NCBI GenBank assembly: GCA_020442185.1
Contig: JAGRKS010000042.1
Location: 1 to 35,523 of the forward strand
DNA length: 35,523 bases
From: Hyphomicrobiaceae bacterium
Lineage (GTDB): Bacteria > Pseudomonadota > Alphaproteobacteria > Rhizobiales > Hyphomicrobiaceae
Direction: 5' to 3'
Shown: piece by piece, positions 17,215 to 28,646 of the stretch
Numbering within the stretch: the first letter of the stretch is position 1
Layout of the letters: each line of letters starts with the position of its first letter
Program-made: the position numbers and the translations under genes
The notes under the pieces: model-generated
The model's database searches: none
What the model was told of the DNA's origin: nothing
What the model saw: the letters and a program-made list of their open reading frames with translations, nothing else

Positions 17215-18552
17215 TCAACCACGCTTCGGCGCAAACATCCCACTGACAAGTCCCCGCCCGACGTTGAGGGCAAATCGCGAGAACCCGGCCACCGGCAGAC
17301 CGGTGCGGGCCATCACCTCGTGCACCCTCCGCAACCGGGCGTCCGTCACGGGCTGCTCGAGCGCCAGCGCGGCGGCCACCGGCGCCAGTGTCAACGACAG
17401 CGCCACGCCGGTTCCGCCATAGGCGACGTTGTAGACCAGCGCCGGTGTCGCCCGCGAGCGGCGTATGATCGGCAAGTCGGTTCTCGACATGTGAAAGCGG
17501 CCTCCCCACGCCTCGGCGATTTCCGCCAATGCGCCAGCGGGCAGCGTCTCGGCCAGATGCCGGCGCAGGCCCATCATGATCTTCGCGGGCACGTCGAGGT
17601 CACCCGGCTCGTTCTGGCTGAATTTTTCGATACCGCCGAAGACAAGTCGCCGGTCGTGGACCCTGTAGAAGACGTAGGCCTTGTTCAGCTCGACGACGAA
17701 CTTGCCGCCGCCGCCGATCGCCCGGATCAATTCATCGGAGAGCGGCTTGGTCGCGACCATATAGTTGTGCATCACCTTGGCCTTGGGCGGTTCCTCAAGG
17801 TTCACGCTCGGCGTGTAGGCATTGGTTGCCAGAACGACGCTGCGCGCCCGGATCGTGCGGCCGTCACCGAGCGTGATCTCGGCATCACGCGAACCCGGCC
17901 ACTGCCCGATGGCGCTGACGCTCGTCCGCTCGTGGATCGTGACGCCGAGCCGGCGGGCCTCGCAGGCCAGCGCCAGCACCACGCGGTACGGATTGACGGT
18001 ATGCGCCGGCACCCAGAGCGTGCGAAAGCGCTGCGCCCCAACAGCCTGTTCGAGTCGATGGCCAATGCCGGCCCGTTCGAGCACGCGCGCCACGTGCTCG
18101 ATCCCCGCATCCATGACCCGGCCCTTCGCCTCGAGTGCCAGCGGCAGCGGCCGCACCTCCGCGTCCGGCGCCATCGCCGCAAGCCAGCTGGCCGCCTCCG
18201 CCACCAGTCGGTTGAGATCGCCCATCGCCTCGCGGTGTTCTGGATCGTTGGCAGCGCTGAACAGCCAGATCGGCGCCGGCAATGGCGACATCAACCCGCC
18301 ATTGCGGCCGCTGGCGCCGTAGCCGACCCCCTTCGCCTCGAGTACGGCGATGCGGGCGCCGCCCGACATTTCCGCCATGCGGACGGCCGTCGCCAGTCCA
18401 GCGAATCCGCCTCCGACCACGACGTAATCGACGCTGTCCGGCAGCGCCGGGGTTTCGCTGGCGTCGGCCGCGGCAACCGGCATATCGCCGATTCGCTGCC
18501 AATAGCTCTGGAGAACGCCCGTCGCGGCGGCGTTCTCGGCCATCGAATTCAT
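17215..18552 (-). CDS. FAD-dependent oxidoreductase, DAO family (DadA/PuuB-like)
   Basis: A 445-residue flavoprotein of the D-amino-acid oxidase family. The Rossmann motif VDYVVVGGGFAGLATA lies at about 41-56, and the GYGASGRNGG block near 78-87 is typical of gamma-glutamylputrescine or glycine oxidases. The C-terminal NVAYGGTGVALSLTLAP is the second FAD contact. The 40 residues before the Rossmann motif (SYWQRIGD) also resemble PuuB-type proteins. Substrate is probably an amine or N-methyl amino acid, which sequence cannot settle. The start at 18552 has GAGGACGAGGC upstream. It is divergent from the acetyltransferase gene at 18759. The pair interrupts the murJ-glnD neighbourhood. Confidence 0.88.
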   Translation of the reverse strand: MNSMAENAAATGVLQSYWQRIGDMPVAAADASETPALPDSVDYVVVGGGFAGLATAVRMAEMSGGARIAVLEAKGVGYGASGRNGGLMSPLPAPIWLFSAANDPEHREAMGDLNRLVAEAASWLAAMAPDAEVRPLPLALEAKGRVMDAGIEHVARVLERAGIGHRLEQAVGAQRFRTLWVPAHTVNPYRVVLALACEARRLGVTIHERTSVSAIGQWPGSRDAEITLGDGRTIRARSVVLATNAYTPSVNLEEPPKAKVMHNYMVATKPLSDELIRAIGGGGKFVVELNKAYVFYRVHDRRLVFGGIEKFSQNEPGDLDVPAKIMMGLRRHLAETLPAGALAEIAEAWGGRFHMSRTDLPIIRRSRATPALVYNVAYGGTGVALSLTLAPVAAALALEQPVTDARLRRVHEVMARTGLPVAGFSRFALNVGRGLVSGMFAPKRG

Positions 18553-18758
18553 GCCTCGTCCTCTGCGTTGAAGCGCCCGCGCGGAGCCACTGGCGATCAT
18601 CCCAACCCTATGCGCTGAACCGAAGCTGGCAAGCTGTATCGCCGGAAACAGCGGCGAGGCCCGATCGGGTGCATCAAGGCTGCAGACGAAATGCAACGCC
18701 AGCGCTCCGGCAGCCGCCGATCAGCAGGCGCACGAACCAGCCAAACGAGGACTTCCCC

Positions 18759-19994
18759 ATGTACGCTGAGAACGCCGGCACCGTCGACCTCATCGCCTCT
18801 GAACAGTCCGCGACCGTCATCGCGCCGGGCCGCTATCGCGTCGCGCACCACCGGAGCGTCGCCGACATCAGCCGCGACGACTGGAACGCCCTCTTCACCG
18901 GACACGCAGAGAACTGGGACTATTTCACAGCCGTCGAGAGGTCGCGCTCGGAGCACTTCACGTACTCCGCGATTGCCGTCTATTCTGGCGACCGCCTGAT
19001 CGCCGCAGCCCCCCTGTTCCGCCTGGACTATCGCCTCGACATGACCCTGCCCGAAAGCCTGAGGCCGATCGCCGACACGATTGCCAGATGGGCGCCGCGT
19101 CTGCTCAAGATGCCCGTGCTCGGCATGGGCTCCCCCATGACGGAGGAATGCCCGATCGGTATCGACGGGACGCTCGACGACGCCGGCCGGCAACTGGCCG
19201 TCAAATTGCTGATCGACGCCATGCATGCCGAGGCGAAGGCCCAGGGCATCAAGGTGCTGGCGCTGAAGGACGTGACCGATGGCGACATGAAGCGCTACGA
19301 CGCAACCATCCAGGCATCGGGCTTTGCCCGCATGGCGTCTCTGCCGGTCGCAACCCTGCCGCTGCCGTTCGATACGATCGAGGGCTACCTGAATACGATG
19401 ACGTCACGCCAGCGCAGCGATATGCGCCGCAAGTTCAAGAGCGCCAAGGGTATGGACTTCGAATGGCGCGACGACATTTCCGATGTGCACGACGAGATCC
19501 TCGCGCTCTACCGGGCGACGCGCAACAACCGCAAGGCGAGCTACGAGGCCTTTGACGAAGTCCCCGAGGACTACTTCCGCCAGGTGATGGCCCAATCCGG
19601 TGGAAAGGCCCGTGTTCTGCTGTGCCGCATCGACGGCGTGCTCGCGAGCTTCAACCTGTCGCTCGTCGAGAAGGACAAGGTGATCGGCAAGTTCATCGGC
19701 ATGGACTATTCGCTCGCCCGGCAGAACAATCTCTACTTCGTCAACTGGATGAAGATGATCGAGTTCTGCATCGAGAACGGCATCGGCGAACTCCAGACCG
19801 GCCAGACGACCTATGCGGTGAAAGCCCGCATGGGCTGCAAGCTGCGCCGCTCGTGGATCTACTTCAAGCACAGCGGCCTGGTTCTCGGCGCACTCTTCCG
19901 GATGATCGGGCCGCGCATTTCCTTCGAAGCCGCGGACCCGGAGCTGGCTGGCCTCGGTGACAAGGCCGTCTACCTCGAGCAGACCGAGGGCTGA
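18759..19994 (+). CDS. BioF2/FemAB-like GNAT acetyltransferase
   Basis: A 411-residue protein of the Acetyltransf_6 (BioF2-like, FemAB-related) group. The C-terminal GNAT half is visible in YFRQVMAQSGGKARVLLCRIDGVLASFNLSLVEKDKVIGKFIGMDYSLARQNNLYFVNWMKMIEFCIENGIGEL and in QTTYAVKARMGCKLRRSWIYFKH, a common end for this group. The N-terminal half is less conserved. Some relatives act in exopolysaccharide or envelope synthesis; the actual substrate is unknown. AACGAGGA precedes the ATG at 18759. The open frame running back to 18282 overlaps the divergent oxidoreductase gene and is not coding there. It ends 22 bp from the glnD stop. Confidence 0.83.
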   Translation: MYAENAGTVDLIASEQSATVIAPGRYRVAHHRSVADISRDDWNALFTGHAENWDYFTAVERSRSEHFTYSAIAVYSGDRLIAAAPLFRLDYRLDMTLPESLRPIADTIARWAPRLLKMPVLGMGSPMTEECPIGIDGTLDDAGRQLAVKLLIDAMHAEAKAQGIKVLALKDVTDGDMKRYDATIQASGFARMASLPVATLPLPFDTIEGYLNTMTSRQRSDMRRKFKSAKGMDFEWRDDISDVHDEILALYRATRNNRKASYEAFDEVPEDYFRQVMAQSGGKARVLLCRIDGVLASFNLSLVEKDKVIGKFIGMDYSLARQNNLYFVNWMKMIEFCIENGIGELQTGQTTYAVKARMGCKLRRSWIYFKHSGLVLGALFRMIGPRISFEAADPELAGLGDKAVYLEQTEG

Positions 19995-20016
19995 TGCCGT
20001 CGGGAAAGCAAGAAGC

Positions 20017-22800
20017 CTACTCGTTGACGGCCGTCGGGCCACCGCCGAGCACGCTCGTCAGACGTGCCTCGATCGACTTCTGGCGTGGCTCGGAGACGAC
20101 CTTCTTCGACGTCAGGTCGGTGACGTAGAATACGTCGACGGCCTTCTCGCCGAAGGTCGTGACGTGCGCCGAGGAAATGTCGAGATTGAGATCGGAAATC
20201 GCGCTGGTCAGATCGTAGAGGAGGCCGGGGCGGTCGCGGCCGGCGACCTCGATCACGGTGAACTGATCGGACAGTGAATTGTCGATCGTGACTTCCGGTT
20301 CGACACTGAACGCCTCGACGCGACGCTCCGTCGAGCGCCGCTTTTCGAGCAGCGACCGAAGGCGCACCTCGCCCTTGAGCAGCTGATCGATGATCTTGGT
20401 GATGCGGTTCGCGCGGCGCTGTTCGTCCTCGTCATTCTCGAATTCGCGTTGCAGCAGGAACGTATCGACGGCATAGCCGTCACGGGTCGTGGTGATGTGG
20501 GCGCCCATGATGTTGGCGCCACTTGCAGCACACGCGCCGGCGAAGAGCGAGAGAAGCCGCGGGTGGTTGGGTGCGAAAATCGTCAGCTCCGTGATCGACG
20601 TGAACGAATCCGACTTGAAGTCGACAGCCAGCTTGCGGCCGGACTTCGTCGCCTCGTCGATCAGGCGGGCATGTTCGACGTGCTGGCGGGCATCGAACCT
20701 CAGCCAGTAATCCGGATAGAACCGATCGATATGACGATCGACGTCGCCGCGGCTCCAGTCGGCGAGTCCGGCGCGCATCGCCTCCTGCGCTTCGGCGGCC
20801 TGCACGGTCTTGCCGATCTTGCCGTGGCCACCGAGAAGCACGGCTTCCGTCTCATGATAGAGCGTCCGCAGAAGCTGGCCCTTCCAGCCGTTCCATGTGC
20901 CGGGGCCGACGGCGCGGATATCGGCGACCGTCAAGAGCAGTAGGAGCTTCAGGCGCTCCATCGTCTGCACTTTTTGCGCAAAGTCGCGGATCGTTTTCGG
21001 GTCGGAAATGTCGCGGCTCTGCGCGACATTGCTCATGGTCAAGTGTTCCTCGATCAGCCACGAAGCAGTATCGCATTCGGCGGCCGACAGCCCGAGCCGC
21101 GGACACAGTTCGCGCGCGAGACGGGCACCGACGATGGAGTGATCCTCGGTGCGGCCCTTGCCGATGTCGTGCAGGAATGCGGCAACGAAAAGCGCACGTC
21201 GGTTCTTGATCGACTTGATCACCTCGGTCGACAACGGCAGGTCGCCCGAGGACCCGCCGCGCTCGATATCCGTCATCATGCCGATGGTACGGATCAAGTG
21301 CTCGTCGACGGTGTAGTGATGGTACATGTTGAACTGCATCATCCCGACGACGCGCCGGAACGCGGGAATGAAGCGGGCTAGAACGCCCGCCTCGCTCATG
21401 CGCCGCAGCGTCGCCTCCGGATTGACGCGGCCGGTCAGCAACTCGACGAAAATGCGGTTGGCCTCGGGGTCGGCGCGCAACGAGTGATCGACACGATTGA
21501 GCGAACGGCGGATCAGGCGCAAGGCGTCGGGATGCAGATATGTATCGGTATGCTCGGCCTGTGCGAAAAACCGGATGAGGTTGACCGGATCGCGGCTGAA
21601 GACATCGCGGCTCGCCACGTTGATGCGGTCGTTGTCGATGCGGAAATCTGTCTTCTGGCGCACCTCGCGGCGCGTTTTCCAGCTCAACGGGTTCAAGAGC
21701 CGGTTGAGCCCCGGCGACGTCTTGAGCTGCTGGATCTCGAGGGTGTTGCACAGGATCGTCGTCAGATCGCCGACGTCCTTCGCCACGAGAAAATAGTGCT
21801 TCATGAAGCGTTCCACGGCACGCAGGCCGCCGTGGCGCTTGTAACCGAGCCGCGCGGCCATCGGCTCCTGGACGTCGAACGTCAACCGCTCTTCCGGCCG
21901 GCCGGTCATGAAATGGAGATAGCATCGGACGGTCCAGAGGAAGTCCTCGCAACGCTCGAACGTGCGCGACTCTTCCTTCGTGAAAACGCCGGCCTCGACC
22001 ATCTTATGGCCGACGCCCTCGCCATAAAGGTACATCGACAGCCAATGGAGCGTGTGCAGGTCGCGCAGGCCGCCCTTGCCGTCCTTGACGTTCGGCTCGA
22101 CGCGATAGCGTGATTCACCCGACCGTCGGTGGCGATCGTCGCGTTCCTGCATCTTGGCATCGATGAAGGCGCGCGCGCTGCCGCGCGCAACCTCGTCGCG
22201 GAACCGCGAAATGAGTTCGGCGAACAGTTGCGGATCGCCGAGGATCAGGCGGCTATCGAGTATCGCCGTGCGGATGGTGATATCGGCGAACGACAGCTTC
22301 ACGCACTGGTCGACGTTGCGTGTGGCGTGGCCGACCTTGAAGCCAAGATCCCACAAGAGATAAAGCATGTATTCGGCAACGCTCTCACCCCACGGCGTCT
22401 GCTTGTAAGGGAGCAGGAAGAGCAGATCGATGTCCGAGCCCGGCGCCAGCAGCCCTCGGCCGTAGCCACCGGTCGCGACAATCGCCATGCGCTCGGCGTC
22501 GGAAGGATTGGTCGCCCGATAGATATGCGTGACGGTATAGTCGTAGACGAGGCGGATCAGTTCGTCCTGGAATTCGGAGAGACCGGCAGCACACCGCCGG
22601 CCATTGCCGTCGGTGTTCAACACCGCCTCGGCCGACGCGCGGGCGTCCCGGACCAGCGCTTTCAACCGCTCGAGCACGATACCCCGCGCCTCGGTGGCGC
22701 TTGTCGCACCGAGATTGATCGCGGTCAGCTCGTGCCGCAAGCTGGCGGGGTCGAAGAACGGCGCGGGAAATTCGATCTGCTTATCCATGCCATATACCAT
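20017..22800 (-). CDS. glnD: [Protein-PII] uridylyltransferase / uridylyl-removing enzyme GlnD
   Basis: A 927-residue bifunctional nitrogen sensor that adds UMP to PII proteins when glutamine is low and removes it when high. The nucleotidyltransferase motif is ATGGYGRGLLAPGSDIDLLFLL. The central HD domain shows LFVAAFLHDIGKGRTEDHS. Two C-terminal ACT domains follow, TELTIFAPNHPRLLSLFAGA and FTVIEVAGRDRPGLLYDLTSA, which bind glutamine. Length is in the usual range. The start at 22800 is preceded by GAGG; an ATG at 22788 (MDKQIEF) is the alternative. It lies 279 bp downstream of mutS, as in S. meliloti. Confidence 0.96.
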   Translation of the reverse strand: MVYGMDKQIEFPAPFFDPASLRHELTAINLGATSATEARGIVLERLKALVRDARASAEAVLNTDGNGRRCAAGLSEFQDELIRLVYDYTVTHIYRATNPSDAERMAIVATGGYGRGLLAPGSDIDLLFLLPYKQTPWGESVAEYMLYLLWDLGFKVGHATRNVDQCVKLSFADITIRTAILDSRLILGDPQLFAELISRFRDEVARGSARAFIDAKMQERDDRHRRSGESRYRVEPNVKDGKGGLRDLHTLHWLSMYLYGEGVGHKMVEAGVFTKEESRTFERCEDFLWTVRCYLHFMTGRPEERLTFDVQEPMAARLGYKRHGGLRAVERFMKHYFLVAKDVGDLTTILCNTLEIQQLKTSPGLNRLLNPLSWKTRREVRQKTDFRIDNDRINVASRDVFSRDPVNLIRFFAQAEHTDTYLHPDALRLIRRSLNRVDHSLRADPEANRIFVELLTGRVNPEATLRRMSEAGVLARFIPAFRRVVGMMQFNMYHHYTVDEHLIRTIGMMTDIERGGSSGDLPLSTEVIKSIKNRRALFVAAFLHDIGKGRTEDHSIVGARLARELCPRLGLSAAECDTASWLIEEHLTMSNVAQSRDISDPKTIRDFAQKVQTMERLKLLLLLTVADIRAVGPGTWNGWKGQLLRTLYHETEAVLLGGHGKIGKTVQAAEAQEAMRAGLADWSRGDVDRHIDRFYPDYWLRFDARQHVEHARLIDEATKSGRKLAVDFKSDSFTSITELTIFAPNHPRLLSLFAGACAASGANIMGAHITTTRDGYAVDTFLLQREFENDEDEQRRANRITKIIDQLLKGEVRLRSLLEKRRSTERRVEAFSVEPEVTIDNSLSDQFTVIEVAGRDRPGLLYDLTSAISDLNLDISSAHVTTFGEKAVDVFYVTDLTSKKVVSEPRQKSIEARLTSVLGGGPTAVNE

Positions 22801-23079
22801 AGCGCCTCAGCGCGGAGAGGTCAGGCTCGACCTCAGTGCCATCGGTTTAGCGCGATCGTGGGGACCAAGCCAACGCTTGTATCGTGCGGCCAGAACGTCG
22901 ACGGATTGGGTTTCCGACGAGGCCAGAACGCGCGCGAGCGCCTTAATCAGCCGGTTGGGGAGGAGCCCGGGATTGCGCCGATCGCGCTGTCGGGGAGCGC
23001 GTTCTATGGCGTTTTTCAGGATCGCCCGCTGATCCGTGGAGTTGATCACTGGAGGCCAGCCAGACGAGTGCGGGAAGGT

Positions 23080-25896
23080 TCAGCGGGCCTCCTTCGCCAG
23101 CGCCTTCAGGGCATAAAGCGCGTCGAGAGCCCCCCTAGGTGTCAACTCGTCCGGATTGATCCGCTCGAGCGCGGCCTCGATCTCGGACGGCTGCTGCGAT
23201 GCCGCGATGGGATTCTTCGGTCGCGCGGCGGCAAAAAGCGGCAGATCGTCGAGGGCCGCCGCTCCGCTCTTGACCTGATCCGAGGTCTCGAGCAGATGCA
23301 GGACTTCGCTCGCGCGCTCGACCACCGGCCGTGGCAGCCCCGCGAGCTTCGCAACCTGTATGCCATAGGAGCGATCGGCCGCCCCGGCGCGCACCTTGTG
23401 CAGGAAGACGATCTCGTCATGCCATTCCTTGACGTCGACGGTGACGTTGGCGACACCCGTGAGGCGGCGCTCGAGCGCCGTCAACTCATGATAGTGGGTT
23501 GCGAACAGGGCGCGGCAGCGGCAGGCGTCGTGCAGGAATTCCACTGTCGCCCATGCGATCGAGAGACCGTCGAAGGTTGCGGTGCCGCGGCCGATTTCGT
23601 CGAGTATGACGAGTGAGCGGCTGGTTGCCTGATTGAGAATGCCGGCCGTCTCGACCATCTCGACCATGAAAGTCGAACGACCTCGCGCAATATCGTCGGC
23701 GGCGCCGACGCGGCTGAACAAGCGATCGACCACGCCGATGTGTGCCGATCGCGCCGGCACGTAGGACCCCATTTGCGCCAGAACCACGATCAGGGCGTTC
23801 TGCCGGAGGTAGGTGGATTTCCCCGCCATGTTCGGGCCGGTCACGAGCAGGATCAGCGCGCCGTCGCCATCGTCGAAACCGGTGGCTGGGGTGAGGGGTG
23901 CCCGGCCGAGGCTGCAATCGTTCTCGATGAACGGCCCGCTTCTCGCCCGTCTCAGCGCCTGCTCTACGACGGGATGCCGGCCACCACGAACGTCGAAGTG
24001 CTCGCTATCGTCAATTTCAGGGCGAACATAGCCTTCGCAATGGGCCAGATCGGCGAGAGCTGCCGTCACGTCGAGTTCCGCCATTGCGGCAGCGATTTCG
24101 CCGATAAGGCCCTCGGCCTTGCCGATCCGTCCCGCGAGTTCTGCGAACACGTCATTCTCGATCGCCAGCGCGCGCTCCGCGGCCGATGCGATGCGTCCCT
24201 CCGTCTCGACGAGCTCGACGGTGGTGAAGCGCATGGCATTGGCCATCGTCTGGCGATGCCGGAACGTTTCGGAAAGCGGCGCCTCGAGCAGCGGCTTGGC
24301 ATTGAGCTGCGTCACCTCGATGAAGAAGCCGAGAATGTTGTTGTGGCGGACCTTCAGCGATTTGACGCCGGTTTCCTCGGCATATCGCGCCTCCAGTGCC
24401 GCCATCACGCCGCGACCGGCATCGCGCAGATCGAGAGCGGCATCGAGATCGCGCGAATAGCCGGGCCGGACGAAACCGCCGTCGCGCTTCAAGTGTGGCG
24501 GATCGTCGACCAGCGCCGCGGCGAGATCCGTCTGCAGCGGACCGGCGGCCTTTCCGAGACGCCGCGCGATGTCGGCCAGTTCCGCCGGCAGCCCCATTGC
24601 GCCCGCCCGCGCGCCGAGCAGTACCGCCGCGGTTTCGGCAGCGGCGAGCGCATCTCGCACGGCTGCGAGATCGCGTGGACCACCACGGCCGAACGCCAGC
24701 CGCGAGAGCGCCCGTGCGATATCGGGTGTGCCCTTGATTGCGGCCCTGATGTCGTCGCGCAACCGATCTTCTTCGACCAGATAGCCGACGGCATCGTGAC
24801 GGCGCGCGATCGCCGCCGGCGCCTTCAAGGGTGCGCTGAGCCGGGCAGCCAACTCGCGCGCGCCAGGGCCCGTGACCGTATGGTCGATGGCCGCCAGCAG
24901 GCTTCCCTCCTTGGCGCCGGATGACGATCTGACGAGTTCGAGGCTCGACCGTGTCGCCGCATCGATCAGCAGTGCCGTATCCTGGCCGCTTCGCCGCGGC
25001 GGTCTGAGTACCGGCTGCTTTCCAACCTGTGTCAGCTCGACGTATTTGAGCAGCGCACCCGTCGCTGCAAGCTCTGTTCGGGAAAAGTGGCCGAAGCCAC
25101 CGAGTTCGGCCACGCCGAGGCGATCCTTGAGCGCGCGCTCTCCCGATAGACTGTCGAAATAGGCCGTCGGAACCGGCGTCGCGGCCGCCCCCGCGATCTC
25201 GACCCACTGCCGGAAACCGGCGTCGCTCATCAACGCGTCGTTCGCCAGCACCTCGCCCGGCGAAAGCCGCACGAGCTCACCCGGCAGATCGGCGGCCGAC
25301 GTCTCGCCGATTTCGCATTCGCCTGTCGAGATGTCGATGGACGCGAGCGCCACACGCCGGCCAGAAGAAATAAGCGCTTCCTCTTGTTCGCCTGCCAGCG
25401 CGAAGACCGCCGTCAGGTAGTTGCGCTGGCTGGCATCGAGCAGCGCTTCCTCGGTGAGCGTGCCGGGTGTCACCAGGCGGACGACGTCGCGCCGAACGAC
25501 CGCCTTGGCGCCACGCTTGCGCGCTTCCGCCGGGTCCTCGAGTTGCTCGCACACCGCAACGCGGAAGCCGCGACGGATCAGACGCTGGAGATATTCGTCG
25601 GCGCGGTGGATCGGTACACCGCACATCGGAATATCCTCCCCGAGGTGCTTGCCGCGCTTGGTCAAGACGATGCCAAGCGCCTCGGACGCGGCCACCGCAT
25701 CCTCGAAGAACAATTCGTAGAAATCCCCCATCCGATACCAGAGGAGACTGTCGGGATTGGCGGCCTTGATCTCGAGGTACTGCGCCATGGACGGCGTCGC
25801 CTCGGCCAGGCCCGCGGTGGCGCCTGTGCCACCTGGCGGCCCGGCGGCGGGCCTGGGCTTCCCGTCCGGCCGCGATGTTTGATTTCCTTGTGGCAT
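23080..25896 (-). CDS. mutS: DNA mismatch repair protein MutS
   Basis: A 938-residue MutS, the ATPase that recognises mismatches. The mismatch-binding domain shows LLWYRMGDFYELFFEDA, with the Phe-x-Glu type motif in DFYELF. The ATPase has Walker A GPNMAGKST (about 686-694), the signature ARGRSTFMVEM, Walker B LVILDEIGRGTATFDG, and the DNA-dependent helix LFATHYHELT. About 35 N-terminal residues rich in Pro, Gly and Thr come before MAQYLEIKA, making it longer than the E. coli protein (853). The ATG near 25788 (MAQY) is an alternative start. No strong ribosome-binding site is visible at either. Confidence 0.97.
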   Translation of the reverse strand: MPQGNQTSRPDGKPRPAAGPPGGTGATAGLAEATPSMAQYLEIKAANPDSLLWYRMGDFYELFFEDAVAASEALGIVLTKRGKHLGEDIPMCGVPIHRADEYLQRLIRRGFRVAVCEQLEDPAEARKRGAKAVVRRDVVRLVTPGTLTEEALLDASQRNYLTAVFALAGEQEEALISSGRRVALASIDISTGECEIGETSAADLPGELVRLSPGEVLANDALMSDAGFRQWVEIAGAAATPVPTAYFDSLSGERALKDRLGVAELGGFGHFSRTELAATGALLKYVELTQVGKQPVLRPPRRSGQDTALLIDAATRSSLELVRSSSGAKEGSLLAAIDHTVTGPGARELAARLSAPLKAPAAIARRHDAVGYLVEEDRLRDDIRAAIKGTPDIARALSRLAFGRGGPRDLAAVRDALAAAETAAVLLGARAGAMGLPAELADIARRLGKAAGPLQTDLAAALVDDPPHLKRDGGFVRPGYSRDLDAALDLRDAGRGVMAALEARYAEETGVKSLKVRHNNILGFFIEVTQLNAKPLLEAPLSETFRHRQTMANAMRFTTVELVETEGRIASAAERALAIENDVFAELAGRIGKAEGLIGEIAAAMAELDVTAALADLAHCEGYVRPEIDDSEHFDVRGGRHPVVEQALRRARSGPFIENDCSLGRAPLTPATGFDDGDGALILLVTGPNMAGKSTYLRQNALIVVLAQMGSYVPARSAHIGVVDRLFSRVGAADDIARGRSTFMVEMVETAGILNQATSRSLVILDEIGRGTATFDGLSIAWATVEFLHDACRCRALFATHYHELTALERRLTGVANVTVDVKEWHDEIVFLHKVRAGAADRSYGIQVAKLAGLPRPVVERASEVLHLLETSDQVKSGAAALDDLPLFAAARPKNPIAASQQPSEIEAALERINPDELTPRGALDALYALKALAKEAR

Positions 25897-26206
25897 TCCG
25901 TCCGTCGCCGCCTCGCATCGTCAAGGTGCAACGCATAGCGCGGCTTTGCCGCCGAGGGAAATGCGTTTGCCGGAGCAAATTCACTGTTCCGCGGGGCCCT
26001 GGCCCGGCAGCGCGAACGAAGACCAGCGAGAGCCTCGGAGGCCATGGACCGCGGCATCAACGGGCCCGGAAATGCTCCCCCCATCGATCCAGCCATTGAT
26101 CCAGGTTGTAACCTCGGCCCTCGCAACATATCGTGCGCCCGCGCCGAACCGGGGCGCGAAAGCCCCGGACCGCTCGAAAATTTCATTCCGGAACGAAATC
26201 ATCCCC
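25897..26206. other. Divergent intergenic region mutS / maeB
   Basis: This 310-bp stretch separates the divergent mutS (-) and maeB (+). A possible rightward promoter is TTGTAA (26106-26111) with a 17-base spacer to TATCGT (26129-26134), four of six matches in each box. The palindrome GGTTGTAACC (26104-26113) overlaps the first box. I see no other feature. Confidence 0.35.
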
Positions 26207-28478
<2,272 letters not shown>

Positions 28479-28549
28479 GGAGATACCGGATCAGATGGAA
28501 GCGGTCCGCACCGTCGGACGGCTGCCATCCGATCCGTCAATCGCGTCGT

Positions 28550-28574
28550 CTATTGGCGGTGCAGCCGCCGATAG
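28550..28574. terminator. Hairpin between convergent maeB and olsB
   Basis: CTATTGGCGG (28550-28559) pairs with CCGCCGATAG (28565-28574) over 10 bp with one T-G wobble and a 5-base loop. It lies between the maeB stop (28478) and the olsB stop (28647) and could end transcripts from both sides. No T-run follows, so it is a weak call. Confidence 0.4.
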
Positions 28575-28646
28575 TCTCACCGCCGACGACTGGTTTACCG
28601 ACGCGCCGTTGACATACGCGCGTGTCGGCACGTCGGCCGGTCGCTC

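Noticed and set aside
17120..17509. Upstream extension of the murJ reading frame
   Set aside because: Overlaps the oxidoreductase gene and is not MurJ-like. The conserved [12 protein letters not shown] start is at 17119.
22807..23049. 80-residue open frame on the minus strand between mutS and glnD
   Set aside because: GTG start without a ribosome-binding site, no recognisable motif, Arg/Leu-rich composition as expected of chance frames in GC-rich DNA.
23740..24924. 394-residue plus-strand open frame inside mutS
   Set aside because: Shadow of mutS on the opposite strand. The mutS frame has all family motifs.
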